Assembly (NCBI RefSeq): GCF_051713825.1
Contig: NZ_JBIOQR010000001.1
Span: 1,922,001 to 1,986,000, forward strand
Direction: 5' to 3'
Source of the DNA: Enterococcus_K sp051713825
GTDB taxonomy: Bacteria; Bacillota; Bacilli; Lactobacillales; Enterococcaceae
DNA: 64,000 bases
Position 1 is the first letter of the stretch, and each line of letters starts with the position of its first letter. Shown here piece by piece: positions 1 through 8,899 of the stretch. The notes below the pieces were generated by a model. It was not told where the DNA came from. It saw nothing but the letters and a program-made list of their open reading frames with translations, and made no database searches. Made by a program: the position numbers and the translations under genes.

Positions 1-1260
1 TCCTAATGGTTGGGCTGCTTCCTTCATTAACTGAGGCAACATCTCGATGACCATGCTAAGAACAGCTGCTTCACCATATTCTTTAAAGGCATCTGCAATT
101 TTTTGTTTGGCTTCGGCTTCAGCCGCCCCTCGAGCCAAGATAGCTTCCGCCTCGGCCTGCCCAGCTAAACGTGTTTTGCTAGCTTCCGCTTCGGCTAATG
201 ATTCTACTCGGAAACGATCTGCTTCGGCTTCCGCTAATTCTTTGGCTTTTTGTGCTTGTGCTTCTTGCTCTTTTGCGTAACGATCCGCATCCGCTTTTTT
301 CTTCACTTCAGAATCGTATTGTTTCTCGCGACGAATAATTTCTTTTTCTTCTAACTCAATTTGTTTTTGACGCTCGATGACTTTAACTTCCATCTCTTGA
401 GCGATTACTTCTTGTTGTGCACGAGCCGTTTCCAAATTGTAAGCTTGGTCTGCTTTCGCTTTGGCAATATCTTGTTCTTCTTTATAAGTCGCTAATTTTA
501 ATTCTTTTTCTTTGACTGACTCAGCAATTTCCGTTTGACGCTCTAATTCAGCCTTTTGAGATTCTTTTTCTGCTTGTGCTTTTTTGATTCGTGTTTCTTT
601 TAAGGCTTCAGCTTCCGCAATATTCGCATCGCGCTTAACCTGAGCAATTCTTGGTTTCCCTAATGAATCGAGGTAGCCGTTTTTATCTCTTACTTCTTTA
701 ATGGTAAATGAAACGATGATTAAGCCCATTTTAGCTAAATCAACAGAGGCAACTTCTTGGACACTTTGACTAAATTTATCACGATTTTGATAGATTTCTT
801 CTACAGTCATTGATCCTAAAATTGAACGAAGATGTCCTTCCAAAACTTCACGCGCTTCATTTTCAAGCTCTTCGCGCGTTTTTCCTAAAAATTGTTCCGC
901 TGCCGTAGCAATTTCTTCTACAGAGGAGCCAATTTTTATGATTGACGTGCCATCACACATCACAGGAACCCCTTGTTCTGTATAAACCTCAGGCGTAGAA
1001 ACATCCAGCTTACTTGATAACAAACTGATTCGATTCGAACGTTGGAACACAGGTAAGACAAACGCCCCGCCTCCGCGAACGATTTTGATTTTATTCTTAC
1101 TTTCATCTGAGTGAACATTCTTTGAACCCAAATAACTTCCGCTGATAATCAATGCTTCATCAGGTTTCGCGGTTTGATACTTTGACACAAAGACGATTAA
1201 TAACATCAGTAAAATAAATGCCACAATCGCAATCGGGATAACAATTACAGGTATCTCCAT
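1..1260 (-). CDS. floT: Flotillin-family membrane scaffold protein (C-terminus outside window)
   Basis: The minus-strand frame opens at an ATG at 1260 behind a GAGGAGAG ribosome site and runs off the left edge, giving about 420 visible residues. An N-terminal hydrophobic anchor (residues 2-24) is followed by a PHB/SPFH domain. From about residue 200 there is a long Ala/Glu-rich helical repeat with many AEAEA-type stretches, which is the flotillin signature. Flotillins organise functional membrane microdomains at the inner face of the plasma membrane. The gene lies 21 bp after an NfeD-like gene, the same pairing as yuaF-yuaG (floT) of Bacillus subtilis, so the two probably act together. Family assignment is secure; the floT rather than floA identity rests on the neighbour. 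Confidence 0.9.
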   Translation of the reverse strand, partial: MEIPVIVIPIAIVAFILLMLLIVFVSKYQTAKPDEALIISGSYLGSKNVHSDESKNKIKIVRGGGAFVLPVFQRSNRISLLSSKLDVSTPEVYTEQGVPVMCDGTSIIKIGSSVEEIATAAEQFLGKTREELENEAREVLEGHLRSILGSMTVEEIYQNRDKFSQSVQEVASVDLAKMGLIIVSFTIKEVRDKNGYLDSLGKPRIAQVKRDANIAEAEALKETRIKKAQAEKESQKAELERQTEIAESVKEKELKLATYKEEQDIAKAKADQAYNLETARAQQEVIAQEMEVKVIERQKQIELEEKEIIRREKQYDSEVKKKADADRYAKEQEAQAQKAKELAEAEADRFRVESLAEAEASKTRLAGQAEAEAILARGAAEAEAKQKIADAFKEYGEAAVLSMVIEMLPQLMKEAAQPLG

Positions 1261-1281
1261 TTCTTGACTCTCCTCTTCATT

Positions 1282-1803
1282 TTATAGTTTCAGTGCTTCT
1301 TTGTAGGGGACAACATAACAAACTCGATCTTTGACTTCGATTACTAATACACTTGAACCTTGAGCTACATCTTCTAGCTGTGCTTCATAAAAGGCTGCAG
1401 GTCGGTTGATAGAACCGGTAACACTTTTTAATTGAATCTCACCCATTCCTTGTACAGGAATCGTTGTCACAACTGTCGCCACTCGACCTTCTATCTCTTT
1501 TTCTGAAGTTGAGATGGTCGCTTCGGCATTTCTTAATGGAAGTAATACATAAAAATTCAAAAGAAAGACTAACCCAGATGCCAAAATCACACTTACTGCA
1601 AAAATCAAGACCTCGTTACTATTTGTCAGCTTCTCGCCCAAATACCCAAACAAACTGGTAAACGCAAACCACGGAACAACTAGCATCGGATCAATCGGCC
1701 CATCAAAATCAAAGATGTCACCAAAAATAACCAATAGTAAGGCAATGATTGCACTACCAATTAATGTGTACCAATAAATCGTCTCTAAAGGAATTCCAGC
1801 CAT
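1282..1803 (-). CDS. NfeD-like membrane protein, YuaF type
   Basis: This 173-residue protein has three predicted membrane helices (about 10-27, 42-57 and 65-88). A C-terminal soluble part of about 80 residues, rich in beta strands, follows, as expected for the OB-fold of NfeD short forms. B. subtilis YuaF has almost the same length and plan and is co-transcribed with flotillin FloT. Here the gene directly precedes the flotillin gene. The ATG at 1803 is preceded by a GAGAGGAGGGGA ribosome site. Role: probable partner of the flotillin in membrane organisation; the biochemical activity is unknown. Confidence 0.8.
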   Translation of the reverse strand: MAGIPLETIYWYTLIGSAIIALLLVIFGDIFDFDGPIDPMLVVPWFAFTSLFGYLGEKLTNSNEVLIFAVSVILASGLVFLLNFYVLLPLRNAEATISTSEKEIEGRVATVVTTIPVQGMGEIQLKSVTGSINRPAAFYEAQLEDVAQGSSVLVIEVKDRVCYVVPYKEALKL

Positions 1804-1914
1804 TTTTTTATCCCCTCCTCTCTTAGTTCTATTTTATCAATAATCTGATAAAAAACCTAGGAAAATCGGGGATAAGTCAAAAGATAATCAAAAGAGCCTT
1901 TTTTAAATAACGAG

Positions 1915-4900
1915 CTACTCATTCGATTTTAGCGCTTCAATCATATCAACTTTTTTTAATTTGTAATACATCACGACACCCACAATAAACGTAAATAAAA
2001 TCGTAATCAAACTCGAGTAAACATAACTCAGCCAATGAATTTCTGGTGAAAACATGACCATATCGACCTCAACCGTTTGTAAAATGTAGCCATGCTCCCA
2101 TTTTCCTAGGAACAACCCAACAAATATACCCAAAGCAGTTAAGATAATGTTTTCTCGATACACATACATAATTAACTCTTTGTCATAAAAACCCAAAACT
2201 TTTATCGTCGATAGCTCTCGAATTCGCTCAGAAATATTGATGTTCGTCAGGTTATACAAAACAATGAACGCCAGCATACCAGCAGAAATAATCAAGACCC
2301 AAATAACAATATTCAAGCTGCCAATCGTTTCATCCAATGCGTTAATTGATTGCGTCAGGAAGGTCACATTAATGACTTTCGGATTCTCCATTAGCTCTTG
2401 TGCCATCGCGTTTTCCGTCGTTTTACTTAAATCCTTGGTAAATAATAAGATATCTGAATTATACGTAGGACTCTTTTTAAAGACCTTTTCGTAAAATAAT
2501 GGTGTCATATAAGCAAAATGACCTGTGTAGTTTTCGGCAATTGCTGAGATTTTCATTCGAAATTTTTTCTTATCACTATTGGCTAATTCAATCGTATCGC
2601 CAACCTTCAAGTCAAAAAGCTTAGAAAGTTTCTCATTAATAATGACTCCCTCATCTGTTAAGGAATATTTTTCTCCTGTTTTTCGATTATTAAACAAAAC
2701 AAATCGATCAATATCTTTCGGTGTTTCAGGGACATAAACATTCACGTCTTGGCTTGTTTTGCCAGATTCAGAAAGGGTTAAAGTATCCGTACTTAATCGC
2801 AAATTGTCTTTAAAACCACTTAACTTCTCGACGGCTTCCTCATAGTCTTTGGTCTGTTCAGAGGTTGCTTCTTCATCAAATGTGACAATCGCTTGATAAT
2901 GCCACAGCTTATTAAACTGAACATTTACGACATCTGAGACAGAATCTCGAATGCCAAAGCCGGTAATAATCATGGACATACAGCCCGCAATCCCCAATAT
3001 CGTCATCAACATCCGTTGTTTATAACGAAATAGGTTACGCATCGTCACTTTTTGAATAAAGCTAAGTCGTTTCCATAGAGGAGTGATTCGTTCCATAAAA
3101 ATTCGTTGACCAGCTTTCGGTGCTTTTGGTCGTAACAGTTTGGCTGGTGTACTGAATAAATCAATCCGAACAACCAAAACAGCTGTTCCAACTGTACAAA
3201 TCAATGCAACAGCAATCGCAATCAATGAATAGGACCAGTACCAAGGCGTTCTAAAACCGTCCAAGTTGTACATTTGACCATACGCACTAAAGATAATTGA
3301 TGGGAACAAATAGAATCCTAAGGCTAGACCAGCAATTGCACCCGTCAGTCCTGCTGAAAATGAATACAATAGAAACTTCTGCGCTATTTCGCCATTTTTA
3401 TACCCTAAGGCTTTAAATGTACCAATCTCATTTCGTTTCTCTTCTACCATTCGTGTCATGGTTGTCAAACTAACTAAAGCCGCAATTAAAAAGAAAATAA
3501 TTGGGAAAACCGTAGCTAAAGAAGAGATTCGGTTCGCATTTTCTTCATATTCTTGGTACCCGGGGTTATCGCTTCGCTGCGTGAAAAGAAGTTCAGCTGG
3601 CTTTAAATCCGCCACGCGTTTTTGCGCGTCTTTGACTTTCTTTTTTGCATCCTCTAATTTTGGCTGATTCTCTTTCTTTTCTTTCTCAAAAGTCTTTACC
3701 CCTTGATCATAGTTTTTTTGCCCTTCATCTAACTTTTTTTGAGCGGCATCAATCTGTGTTTGCCCCTCAGCTTTTGCAGCAGTTAGTTCTTTTTGGGCAG
3801 CCATTAGCTTATCTTGTCCATTATCAAGCTTCAACTGCGCTATTTGCAGTTGAAGCTCACCGTTAGAGATTTGTGTTTTCGCTGAGTTATACTCATCGAC
3901 TTGTTGATTAATCATTGTAATCGTGTCTTGCAGCTGGGTGAGTCCTGCTGACAATTCTTGTTGTTGTCCAAACAACTTCCCTTTATCTGCTTGAACCTGT
4001 TGAAGAACTCGATCCAAGTCCGCTTCATTCAGGGATTTCGAAAGCTGACTTACTGCCTCTTTTAATTCTGTTGAAGCATCCACTTGAGTTAGTAATCCTG
4101 ATAGGCTGCCCAATACTTGCTGAAGAGCTGCTGTAAACTCATCGTCAGCTACTGACTTAACTTGGTTTAATATCTGTTCGATTCCTTGATACGTCGCTAA
4201 TGCGCTATCTAGCTGTCCGGCCTTTCTTTGCAAATCTGCTTGCTGCGCGGTTAACCCACTCAAGCTTTGTTTGGCTTCTGTTATTTTAGGCTCAGCGGCT
4301 GAAAGTTCTGCTTTTTTTTGTTTTAGTGTTTCTTCTTGTTGCTTCAACGACTCTTGACTTGCCTCAAGAGTCGCTTGGTTTTTCTTCAGCTCTTCTTGAC
4401 CTGAAGAAATTTTACTGTTTAATTCCTTTTGAGAATCAGACAACTTTTTCTTACCATTTTCTAGCTCTGATTTAGAATCAGCTAACTTTTTTTGCCCGTC
4501 TGCTAATACTTTTTCGCCCTCATCAATCTGCTTTTGAGCCTTTTCAATTTCGGTTTTTGTTTCAATTTGAACTTCCTTCAAGCGTTCTTCAGGTCTATTC
4601 TTCAACTGCTTGTTTAAAATCGTCTCATTTTTCTTAACTAACGCATCATATTCTTTCGAGTAGGCGGTCATCTTTTCCGTATTTTCATAGCGAATCAAGA
4701 CCCGACTGTAGGTGCTTAAGGATAGATCCTCTTCAGGAATTACCGCAAAAAAATCAATCAAGCCTGTTCCGACGTTGGTGTTTCCTCTCGAGACATTTTC
4801 GATATATTCCGCTGACTTGACAAAACCAACAATTTTGTAGCTATCCTTCTTAAATGCGCCCTCAGTATCATCTTTATCCTCTAAGGTAAATGTATCGCCA

Positions 4901-5340
4901 ACTTTATAGCTACCCCTTCTTTGAGCCAGACTATCTAGCGCAATTTCGCCACTTTTTTCAGGAAGACGTCCTTTTTGAACCACGTATTGGTTGACGCCTT
5001 GTTTTTTCAAATTTAAGCCAAAAAAACGAATCACACTATTTTTTTCGGTAATATTGACATCCTTAGTATATTGAGGCATAACTTCTGCCACTTCCGGCTG
5101 CTCTCTAATCAGCTCAATATCTTTATCAACGATTCCTAATGTTGAAATGAGTGTCGTGTCTGCTAATCGATGTTCTTTGAAATAACGGTCTCCAGTGGCA
5201 ATCATATCTGGACCCGTTGCTCCAATCCCAACAAAAAAAGCAACGCCTAAAAAAATAATTCCTAAGATAGAAAAGAAGCGTGCTTTTGACTGCCATATCT
5301 CACGAATGCTAGTTTTCCACATGGCTGTTTTTTTCATCAT
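1915..5340 (-). CDS. Large FtsX/MacB-type ABC transporter permease with coiled-coil extracellular domain
   Basis: This 1141-residue membrane protein has one N-terminal helix (about 20-42) and a first extracellular region of about 560 residues. A three-helix FtsX block follows at about 620-740, then a helix near 780, a second extracellular domain and a final FtsX block near 1010-1130. Residues about 250-590 are Lys/Glu/Gln-rich heptads, including LADGQKKLADSKSELENGKK, and must form a long coiled coil outside the membrane. Such permeases pair with a MacB-like ATPase and move or sense hydrophobic or peptide compounds rather than importing nutrients. The ATPase gene ends only 9 bp upstream. Substrate unknown; antimicrobial peptide or envelope functions are only guesses. 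Confidence 0.85.
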   Translation of the reverse strand: MMKKTAMWKTSIREIWQSKARFFSILGIIFLGVAFFVGIGATGPDMIATGDRYFKEHRLADTTLISTLGIVDKDIELIREQPEVAEVMPQYTKDVNITEKNSVIRFFGLNLKKQGVNQYVVQKGRLPEKSGEIALDSLAQRRGSYKVGDTFTLEDKDDTEGAFKKDSYKIVGFVKSAEYIENVSRGNTNVGTGLIDFFAVIPEEDLSLSTYSRVLIRYENTEKMTAYSKEYDALVKKNETILNKQLKNRPEERLKEVQIETKTEIEKAQKQIDEGEKVLADGQKKLADSKSELENGKKKLSDSQKELNSKISSGQEELKKNQATLEASQESLKQQEETLKQKKAELSAAEPKITEAKQSLSGLTAQQADLQRKAGQLDSALATYQGIEQILNQVKSVADDEFTAALQQVLGSLSGLLTQVDASTELKEAVSQLSKSLNEADLDRVLQQVQADKGKLFGQQQELSAGLTQLQDTITMINQQVDEYNSAKTQISNGELQLQIAQLKLDNGQDKLMAAQKELTAAKAEGQTQIDAAQKKLDEGQKNYDQGVKTFEKEKKENQPKLEDAKKKVKDAQKRVADLKPAELLFTQRSDNPGYQEYEENANRISSLATVFPIIFFLIAALVSLTTMTRMVEEKRNEIGTFKALGYKNGEIAQKFLLYSFSAGLTGAIAGLALGFYLFPSIIFSAYGQMYNLDGFRTPWYWSYSLIAIAVALICTVGTAVLVVRIDLFSTPAKLLRPKAPKAGQRIFMERITPLWKRLSFIQKVTMRNLFRYKQRMLMTILGIAGCMSMIITGFGIRDSVSDVVNVQFNKLWHYQAIVTFDEEATSEQTKDYEEAVEKLSGFKDNLRLSTDTLTLSESGKTSQDVNVYVPETPKDIDRFVLFNNRKTGEKYSLTDEGVIINEKLSKLFDLKVGDTIELANSDKKKFRMKISAIAENYTGHFAYMTPLFYEKVFKKSPTYNSDILLFTKDLSKTTENAMAQELMENPKVINVTFLTQSINALDETIGSLNIVIWVLIISAGMLAFIVLYNLTNINISERIRELSTIKVLGFYDKELIMYVYRENIILTALGIFVGLFLGKWEHGYILQTVEVDMVMFSPEIHWLSYVYSSLITILFTFIVGVVMYYKLKKVDMIEALKSNE

Positions 5341-5349
5341 TTTCGCATC

Positions 5350-6051
5350 CTACCATTCTATTTCTGAAACCGGCGTTGGCTGTTCATTCACAACAACACT
5401 TCGAACCTTAGCATCATTAATTCGTATCACACGATCTGCCATTGGGGCAATCTGTGAATTATGCGTAATGATGATGACTGTCGTCCCTGTTTTACGCGCA
5501 GTATCTTCTAATATTTGTAATATTTGTTTCCCTGTTTCATAATCAAGTGCTCCTGTTGGCTCGTCGCACAATAAAAGCTTGGGCTGTTTGGCTAACGCAC
5601 GAGCAATCGTCACTCGTTGCTGTTCTCCTCCTGACAACTGCGCAGGAAAATTATTCATCCGTTTGCCTAAACCCACTGAGTTTAAGACACTCTGTGCATC
5701 AAGTGCATCGGCAACGATTTGGGACGCCAACTCGACATTTTCTTTAGCGGTCAAATTGGGGACTAAGTTATAAAACTGAAAAACAAAACCAACATCATTG
5801 CGGCGGTAAGTCGTCAGTTTTTTGGCATCAAAATTTGCAATATCAGTTCCGTCAATAATAACCTGCCCTTCATCACAACTATCCATGCCACCTAATATAT
5901 TTAACACAGTTGACTTTCCAGCACCACTTGGACCTAAAATCACGGCAACCTCCCCTTTTTCTACGCCAAAGGTAATCCCGTCATTTGCGGCGATAACCGT
6001 GTCTCCCATGTGATATCGTTTATATTCATTAATTACATCTATATAAGCCAT
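5350..6051 (-). CDS. ABC transporter ATP-binding protein (MacB/LolD type)
   Basis: This 233-residue ATPase has Walker A GPSGAGKST (about 40-48), the Q-loop in FVFQFYNLV, the signature LSGGEQQR and Walker B LLLCDEPTGALD. The N- and C-terminal parts fit the MacB/LolD/FtsE subgroup that energises FtsX-fold permeases. It is the first gene of a two-gene operon; the giant permease gene starts 9 bp after its stop. A GAAGGAGGG ribosome site precedes the ATG at 6051. The DNA upstream of the operon carries the tandem repeats described separately. Confidence 0.92.
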   Translation of the reverse strand: MAYIDVINEYKRYHMGDTVIAANDGITFGVEKGEVAVILGPSGAGKSTVLNILGGMDSCDEGQVIIDGTDIANFDAKKLTTYRRNDVGFVFQFYNLVPNLTAKENVELASQIVADALDAQSVLNSVGLGKRMNNFPAQLSGGEQQRVTIARALAKQPKLLLCDEPTGALDYETGKQILQILEDTARKTGTTVIIITHNSQIAPMADRVIRINDAKVRSVVVNEQPTPVSEIEW

Positions 6052-6140
6052 TACAAATACACCCTCCTTCTCATAAGTAGTTTACCACAATAAAATGAGA
6101 GGTTGGGATAGAAGTGTCTACTTCCGAAAAATAAAACCTA

Positions 6141-6457
6141 CAACTCTAGCATGTCTCATGCGTAGAAGTTGTTGAGAGCGGAACGCAGTCCTTCAATTCT
6201 TAAGGTGTCTCACCTTTAGAGATTGATGAGATCGGAGAGTAGACCTTCAACTCTAGCATGTCCCATGCGTAGAAGTTGTTGAGAGCGGAACGCAGTCCTT
6301 CAATTCTTAAGGTGTCTCACCTTTAGAGATTGATGAGATCGGAGAGTAGACCTTCAACTCTAGCATGTCCCATGCGTAGAAGTTGTTGAGAGCGGAACGC
6401 AGTCCTTCAATTCTTAAGGTGTCTCACCTTTAGAGATTGATGAGATCGGAGAGTAGA
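6141..6457. repeat. Three tandem 107-bp repeats, each made of two diverged hairpin half-units
   Basis: Copies start at 6141, 6248 and 6355. Copies 1 and 2 differ by one base as far as I can see, and copy 3 stops after 103 bases. Each 107-bp unit consists of two related halves of about 53 bp that both begin CAA and end near CCTT. Each half starts with an inverted repeat: CTAGCATG/CATGCGTAG in the first and TAAGGTG/CACCTTTA in the second, with three-base loops. The array sits in the gap between the divergently transcribed ABC operon and the nuclease gene. No open frame explains it. Confidence 0.9.
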
Positions 6458-6488
6458 TGGCGTTCCTTCCACACCCATTGATTATCTC

Positions 6489-6516
6489 TTGAAGTAAAAC
6501 TTTTTTTGCGTATACT
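6489..6516 (+). promoter_or_regulatory. Probable sigma-A promoter of the nuclease gene
   Basis: TTGAAG (6489-6494) and TATACT (6511-6516) are separated by 16 bp and lie 29 bp before the nuclease ATG. The spacing and match to TTGACA/TATAAT are good; this is sequence inference only. Confidence 0.55.
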
Positions 6517-6544
6517 AAGTAGTAGAAAAATATCGAGGTGACTT

Positions 6545-7213
6545 ATGAACAAACAACCGCAGAAAAAAGCCGTTACATCTATCATCGCCATTATCGTCGT
6601 TTTATTATCCGGTGTCTTTGGTCTAAACATAGACAAATTTACGAGCACACCCACGACTATATCTTCAACAGATACTAAAAAAGAGCGTGGCCTCCCCACA
6701 GAAGCAGACCTTGCACCCGTTTTAAACAATCCCGGAGTAACCGATAATGGTTCCGCTAGTTTTACCGCTTCTGAGCTGAAAAAAGAAGAAGGTTGGATTG
6801 AGTATCTCCCACTTGACTCACACAACCGTCCAACAGGGGCTGAGGCATTGTTAACCAAGGAGATGATTAACACAGGAACCAGTGCCAATCGTGATATTCG
6901 CCCTCCAGGCTTTATCTCAGGGCCTAAATATGATCACTCGCGAGGCCATCTAATTGCTAAACAATTTGGCGGTAGTGGCGATGAGCCTAAAAATCTTGTA
7001 ACCTTATACCAATATCCGGTCAATGACCCATACATGAATTTTTACGAGCTAAAAATCCGTCAAGCATTAAACAAAGGGGAAACTGTTCGTTATCGTGTTA
7101 CCCCCGTATACGAGGGAAAAGAAAAAATCCCAGCTGCCGTTGATTTAGAGGCAAAAGGCTTAGATAACAATAGTACGATTGATTTTTCTATCACCATTCC
7201 AAATGTAAAGTAG
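6545..7213 (+). CDS. Membrane-anchored DNA/RNA non-specific endonuclease (EndA/NucA-like)
   Basis: This 222-residue protein starts at an ATG 4 bp after a GAGGTG ribosome site. An uncleaved signal-anchor helix lies at about 10-28. The C-terminal domain contains YDHSRGHLIAKQFGG and then the Asn in EPKNLVTLYQY. This matches the beta-beta-alpha-metal nuclease motif (usually D-R-G-H), here with Ser-Arg-Gly-His; His is the general base and Asn a metal ligand. Streptococcal EndA and related nucleases degrade extracellular DNA or act in DNA uptake. The short gene downstream may be coupled. Nuclease call firm; biological role inferred. Confidence 0.85.
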   Translation: MNKQPQKKAVTSIIAIIVVLLSGVFGLNIDKFTSTPTTISSTDTKKERGLPTEADLAPVLNNPGVTDNGSASFTASELKKEEGWIEYLPLDSHNRPTGAEALLTKEMINTGTSANRDIRPPGFISGPKYDHSRGHLIAKQFGGSGDEPKNLVTLYQYPVNDPYMNFYELKIRQALNKGETVRYRVTPVYEGKEKIPAAVDLEAKGLDNNSTIDFSITIPNVK

Positions 7214-7223
7214 GTGTTTGTTA

Positions 7224-7583
7224 ATGTTTATTGAACGAAAAGAAGAGTCTTTGGCAGAATTCCTTCGTTGGTTGACCTCGCAGGGCCCTGAAGAATGGGA
7301 AGAGCTCGTGTTTCTACCCCAAGACCAGCCACTCAAACAAAGCTTACACATGCTTCACTCACCACTCACCCTATCAATCGAAGAATATGAACGTTGGCTC
7401 GCTGATGGAGGACTGCTTCTTGCACGAACGATTGACGGCGATTATATTGGTGAAAAACAAAAACAAACGTACTATCTACCACGCTCGCTTGTAAAAGAAG
7501 ATCTTCAAATCAAAAACTTGACCTTTCTAGAACTTTTACGTGCTTATGAAGCTAGTCAAAAAAGTATCGCCAGCTTCTTTTAA
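7224..7583 (+). CDS. Small hypothetical protein downstream of the nuclease
   Basis: I chose the ATG at 7224 (119 residues) because AGGTG lies 7 bp upstream; a TTG at 7218 is possible. The protein is soluble and acidic, with no signal peptide, and its middle reads SIEEYERWLADGGLLLARTI. I do not recognise the family. It begins only 10 bp after the nuclease stop and shares the strand, so it is probably in the same transcript. A nuclease-inhibitor or regulatory role would fit that position but nothing in the sequence proves it. Confidence 0.65.
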   Translation: MFIERKEESLAEFLRWLTSQGPEEWEELVFLPQDQPLKQSLHMLHSPLTLSIEEYERWLADGGLLLARTIDGDYIGEKQKQTYYLPRSLVKEDLQIKNLTFLELLRAYEASQKSIASFF

Positions 7584-7627
7584 AAAAGGAGGCTGGGACA
7601 CAACTTTACAAGTTATGTCCCAACCTC
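7582..7627. terminator. Bidirectional terminator between the hypothetical gene and nagA
   Basis: GAGGCTGGGACA (7589-7600) pairs with TGTCCCAACCTC (7616-7627). On the minus strand it is followed by TTTTTT, so it best terminates nagA, and it also closes the plus-strand nuclease operon. Confidence 0.8.
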
Positions 7628-7674
7628 TCTTGGCATCCGAATAAACGCTTCAACCAAATTTTTTAAGTCGCGTT

Positions 7675-8823
7675 TTACGCGCGGAAACGTTCTGTGCCAT
7701 CTAAATAAGTGGCTTGTAATTCCATTTCTGGATTTAAGACGATAAAGTCAGCGGCACGGCCTTTAGTAAGGCTACCACATTTATCATCAATTTTACAGCT
7801 AACAGCAGGAACCAACGTTGCCATCATAATTGCTTGTTCTGGTGTTGCAATTCCCCAATCAACCACATTTTTGATTGCTTCTTTTAATTTTAAAATACTT
7901 CCAGCCAAGTTGCCACTTTCAAGGCGGGCAGTTCCGTCTTTCACAACTACTGGAAATTCGCCCAAATTGTAATCTCCATCAGGCATTCCACCTGCCATCA
8001 TACAATCAGTAATTAAAGCAATATGATCATGTCCTGCTTTTTCCATTAGGATTTCCGCAGCATTTCTGTGCACATGATGACCATCACAAATCAACTCTGA
8101 AAAAACATGATGTAAACTCATCAAAGCACCCACCATACCAGGTTCGCGATGGTTTAAACCACTCATTCCATTAAAGGCATGTACAAAGACACTTGCTCCA
8201 GCTTCAACTGCTTCTTGTGCTTCTTCTAATGTTGCACTACTATGACCTAAAGACACCACTACCCCTTCATCAGTCACTTGTTTAACAAATTCTTTCACGC
8301 CATGACGTTCAGGTGCTAAAGCGATTTTTTTAATTAATCCACCAGATGCTTCTTGCCATTCGTGGAAGGTTGTCAAATCAGGGTCGCCAAAATAACTTGG
8401 GTTTTGCGCTCCTTTGTGTTCTTCTGTAAAGAAAGGTCCTTCAAAATAAATCCCTTGAATCTTTGCGCCTTTGACCTCTGTATACATCTTGCCAATCGTT
8501 TCAGCTACATCTTTTAAGCGTTCTTTAGTAGAAGTTAAAGTTGTCGGTAAAAATGAAGTTACTCCACAAGATAATAAACCTTCTGACATCACATGAATCC
8601 CCTGTGCATCATTATCCATCACATCATGATTCATGAAACCATGAATATGCGTATCGACTAATCCTGGTGCAATCCATTGTCCTTTTTGATCAATCACATG
8701 AACTTCTTCTTTAGGCAATTGCGTTACATAGTCCCCAAACAAGCCATCTGTAATTTCCAAATACCCTGGACCCTTCACACCGGACTTCATAAAGAATTTG
8801 TCTGCATAGATAAATGTTTTCAT
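7675..8823 (-). CDS. nagA: N-acetylglucosamine-6-phosphate deacetylase
   Basis: This 382-residue amidohydrolase converts GlcNAc-6-phosphate to glucosamine-6-phosphate and acetate in amino-sugar catabolism and cell-wall recycling. Diagnostic pieces are the metal-binding DTHIHG near residue 60, the EGPF motif near 128, HAFNGMSGLNHREPG near 215, CDGHHVH near 250 and ITDCM near 273. Length is normal for the family (380-400). The ATG at 8823 has a GGAGC site. It stands alone between two terminators or gaps; no nagB is next to it. Confidence 0.95.
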   Translation of the reverse strand: MKTFIYADKFFMKSGVKGPGYLEITDGLFGDYVTQLPKEEVHVIDQKGQWIAPGLVDTHIHGFMNHDVMDNDAQGIHVMSEGLLSCGVTSFLPTTLTSTKERLKDVAETIGKMYTEVKGAKIQGIYFEGPFFTEEHKGAQNPSYFGDPDLTTFHEWQEASGGLIKKIALAPERHGVKEFVKQVTDEGVVVSLGHSSATLEEAQEAVEAGASVFVHAFNGMSGLNHREPGMVGALMSLHHVFSELICDGHHVHRNAAEILMEKAGHDHIALITDCMMAGGMPDGDYNLGEFPVVVKDGTARLESGNLAGSILKLKEAIKNVVDWGIATPEQAIMMATLVPAVSCKIDDKCGSLTKGRAADFIVLNPEMELQATYLDGTERFRA

Positions 8824-8899
8824 TCTACTCGCTCCTTCAATTTTTCTACTTTTAAACTACTCTTATTTTCCAAATAAGTCAAGAATGGTGTAGACCATT

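Noticed and set aside
47..280. 77-codon plus-strand frame rich in Ser and Ala
   Set aside because: It is the antisense shadow of the Ala/Glu repeat region of the flotillin gene.
5195..5542. 115-codon plus-strand frame
   Set aside because: It spans the antisense of both ABC genes and their junction; no start signal.
6430..6888. 152-codon minus-strand frame over the nuclease start
   Set aside because: It overlaps the clear nuclease gene in antisense, has no ribosome site and begins inside the coding region of a conserved protein.
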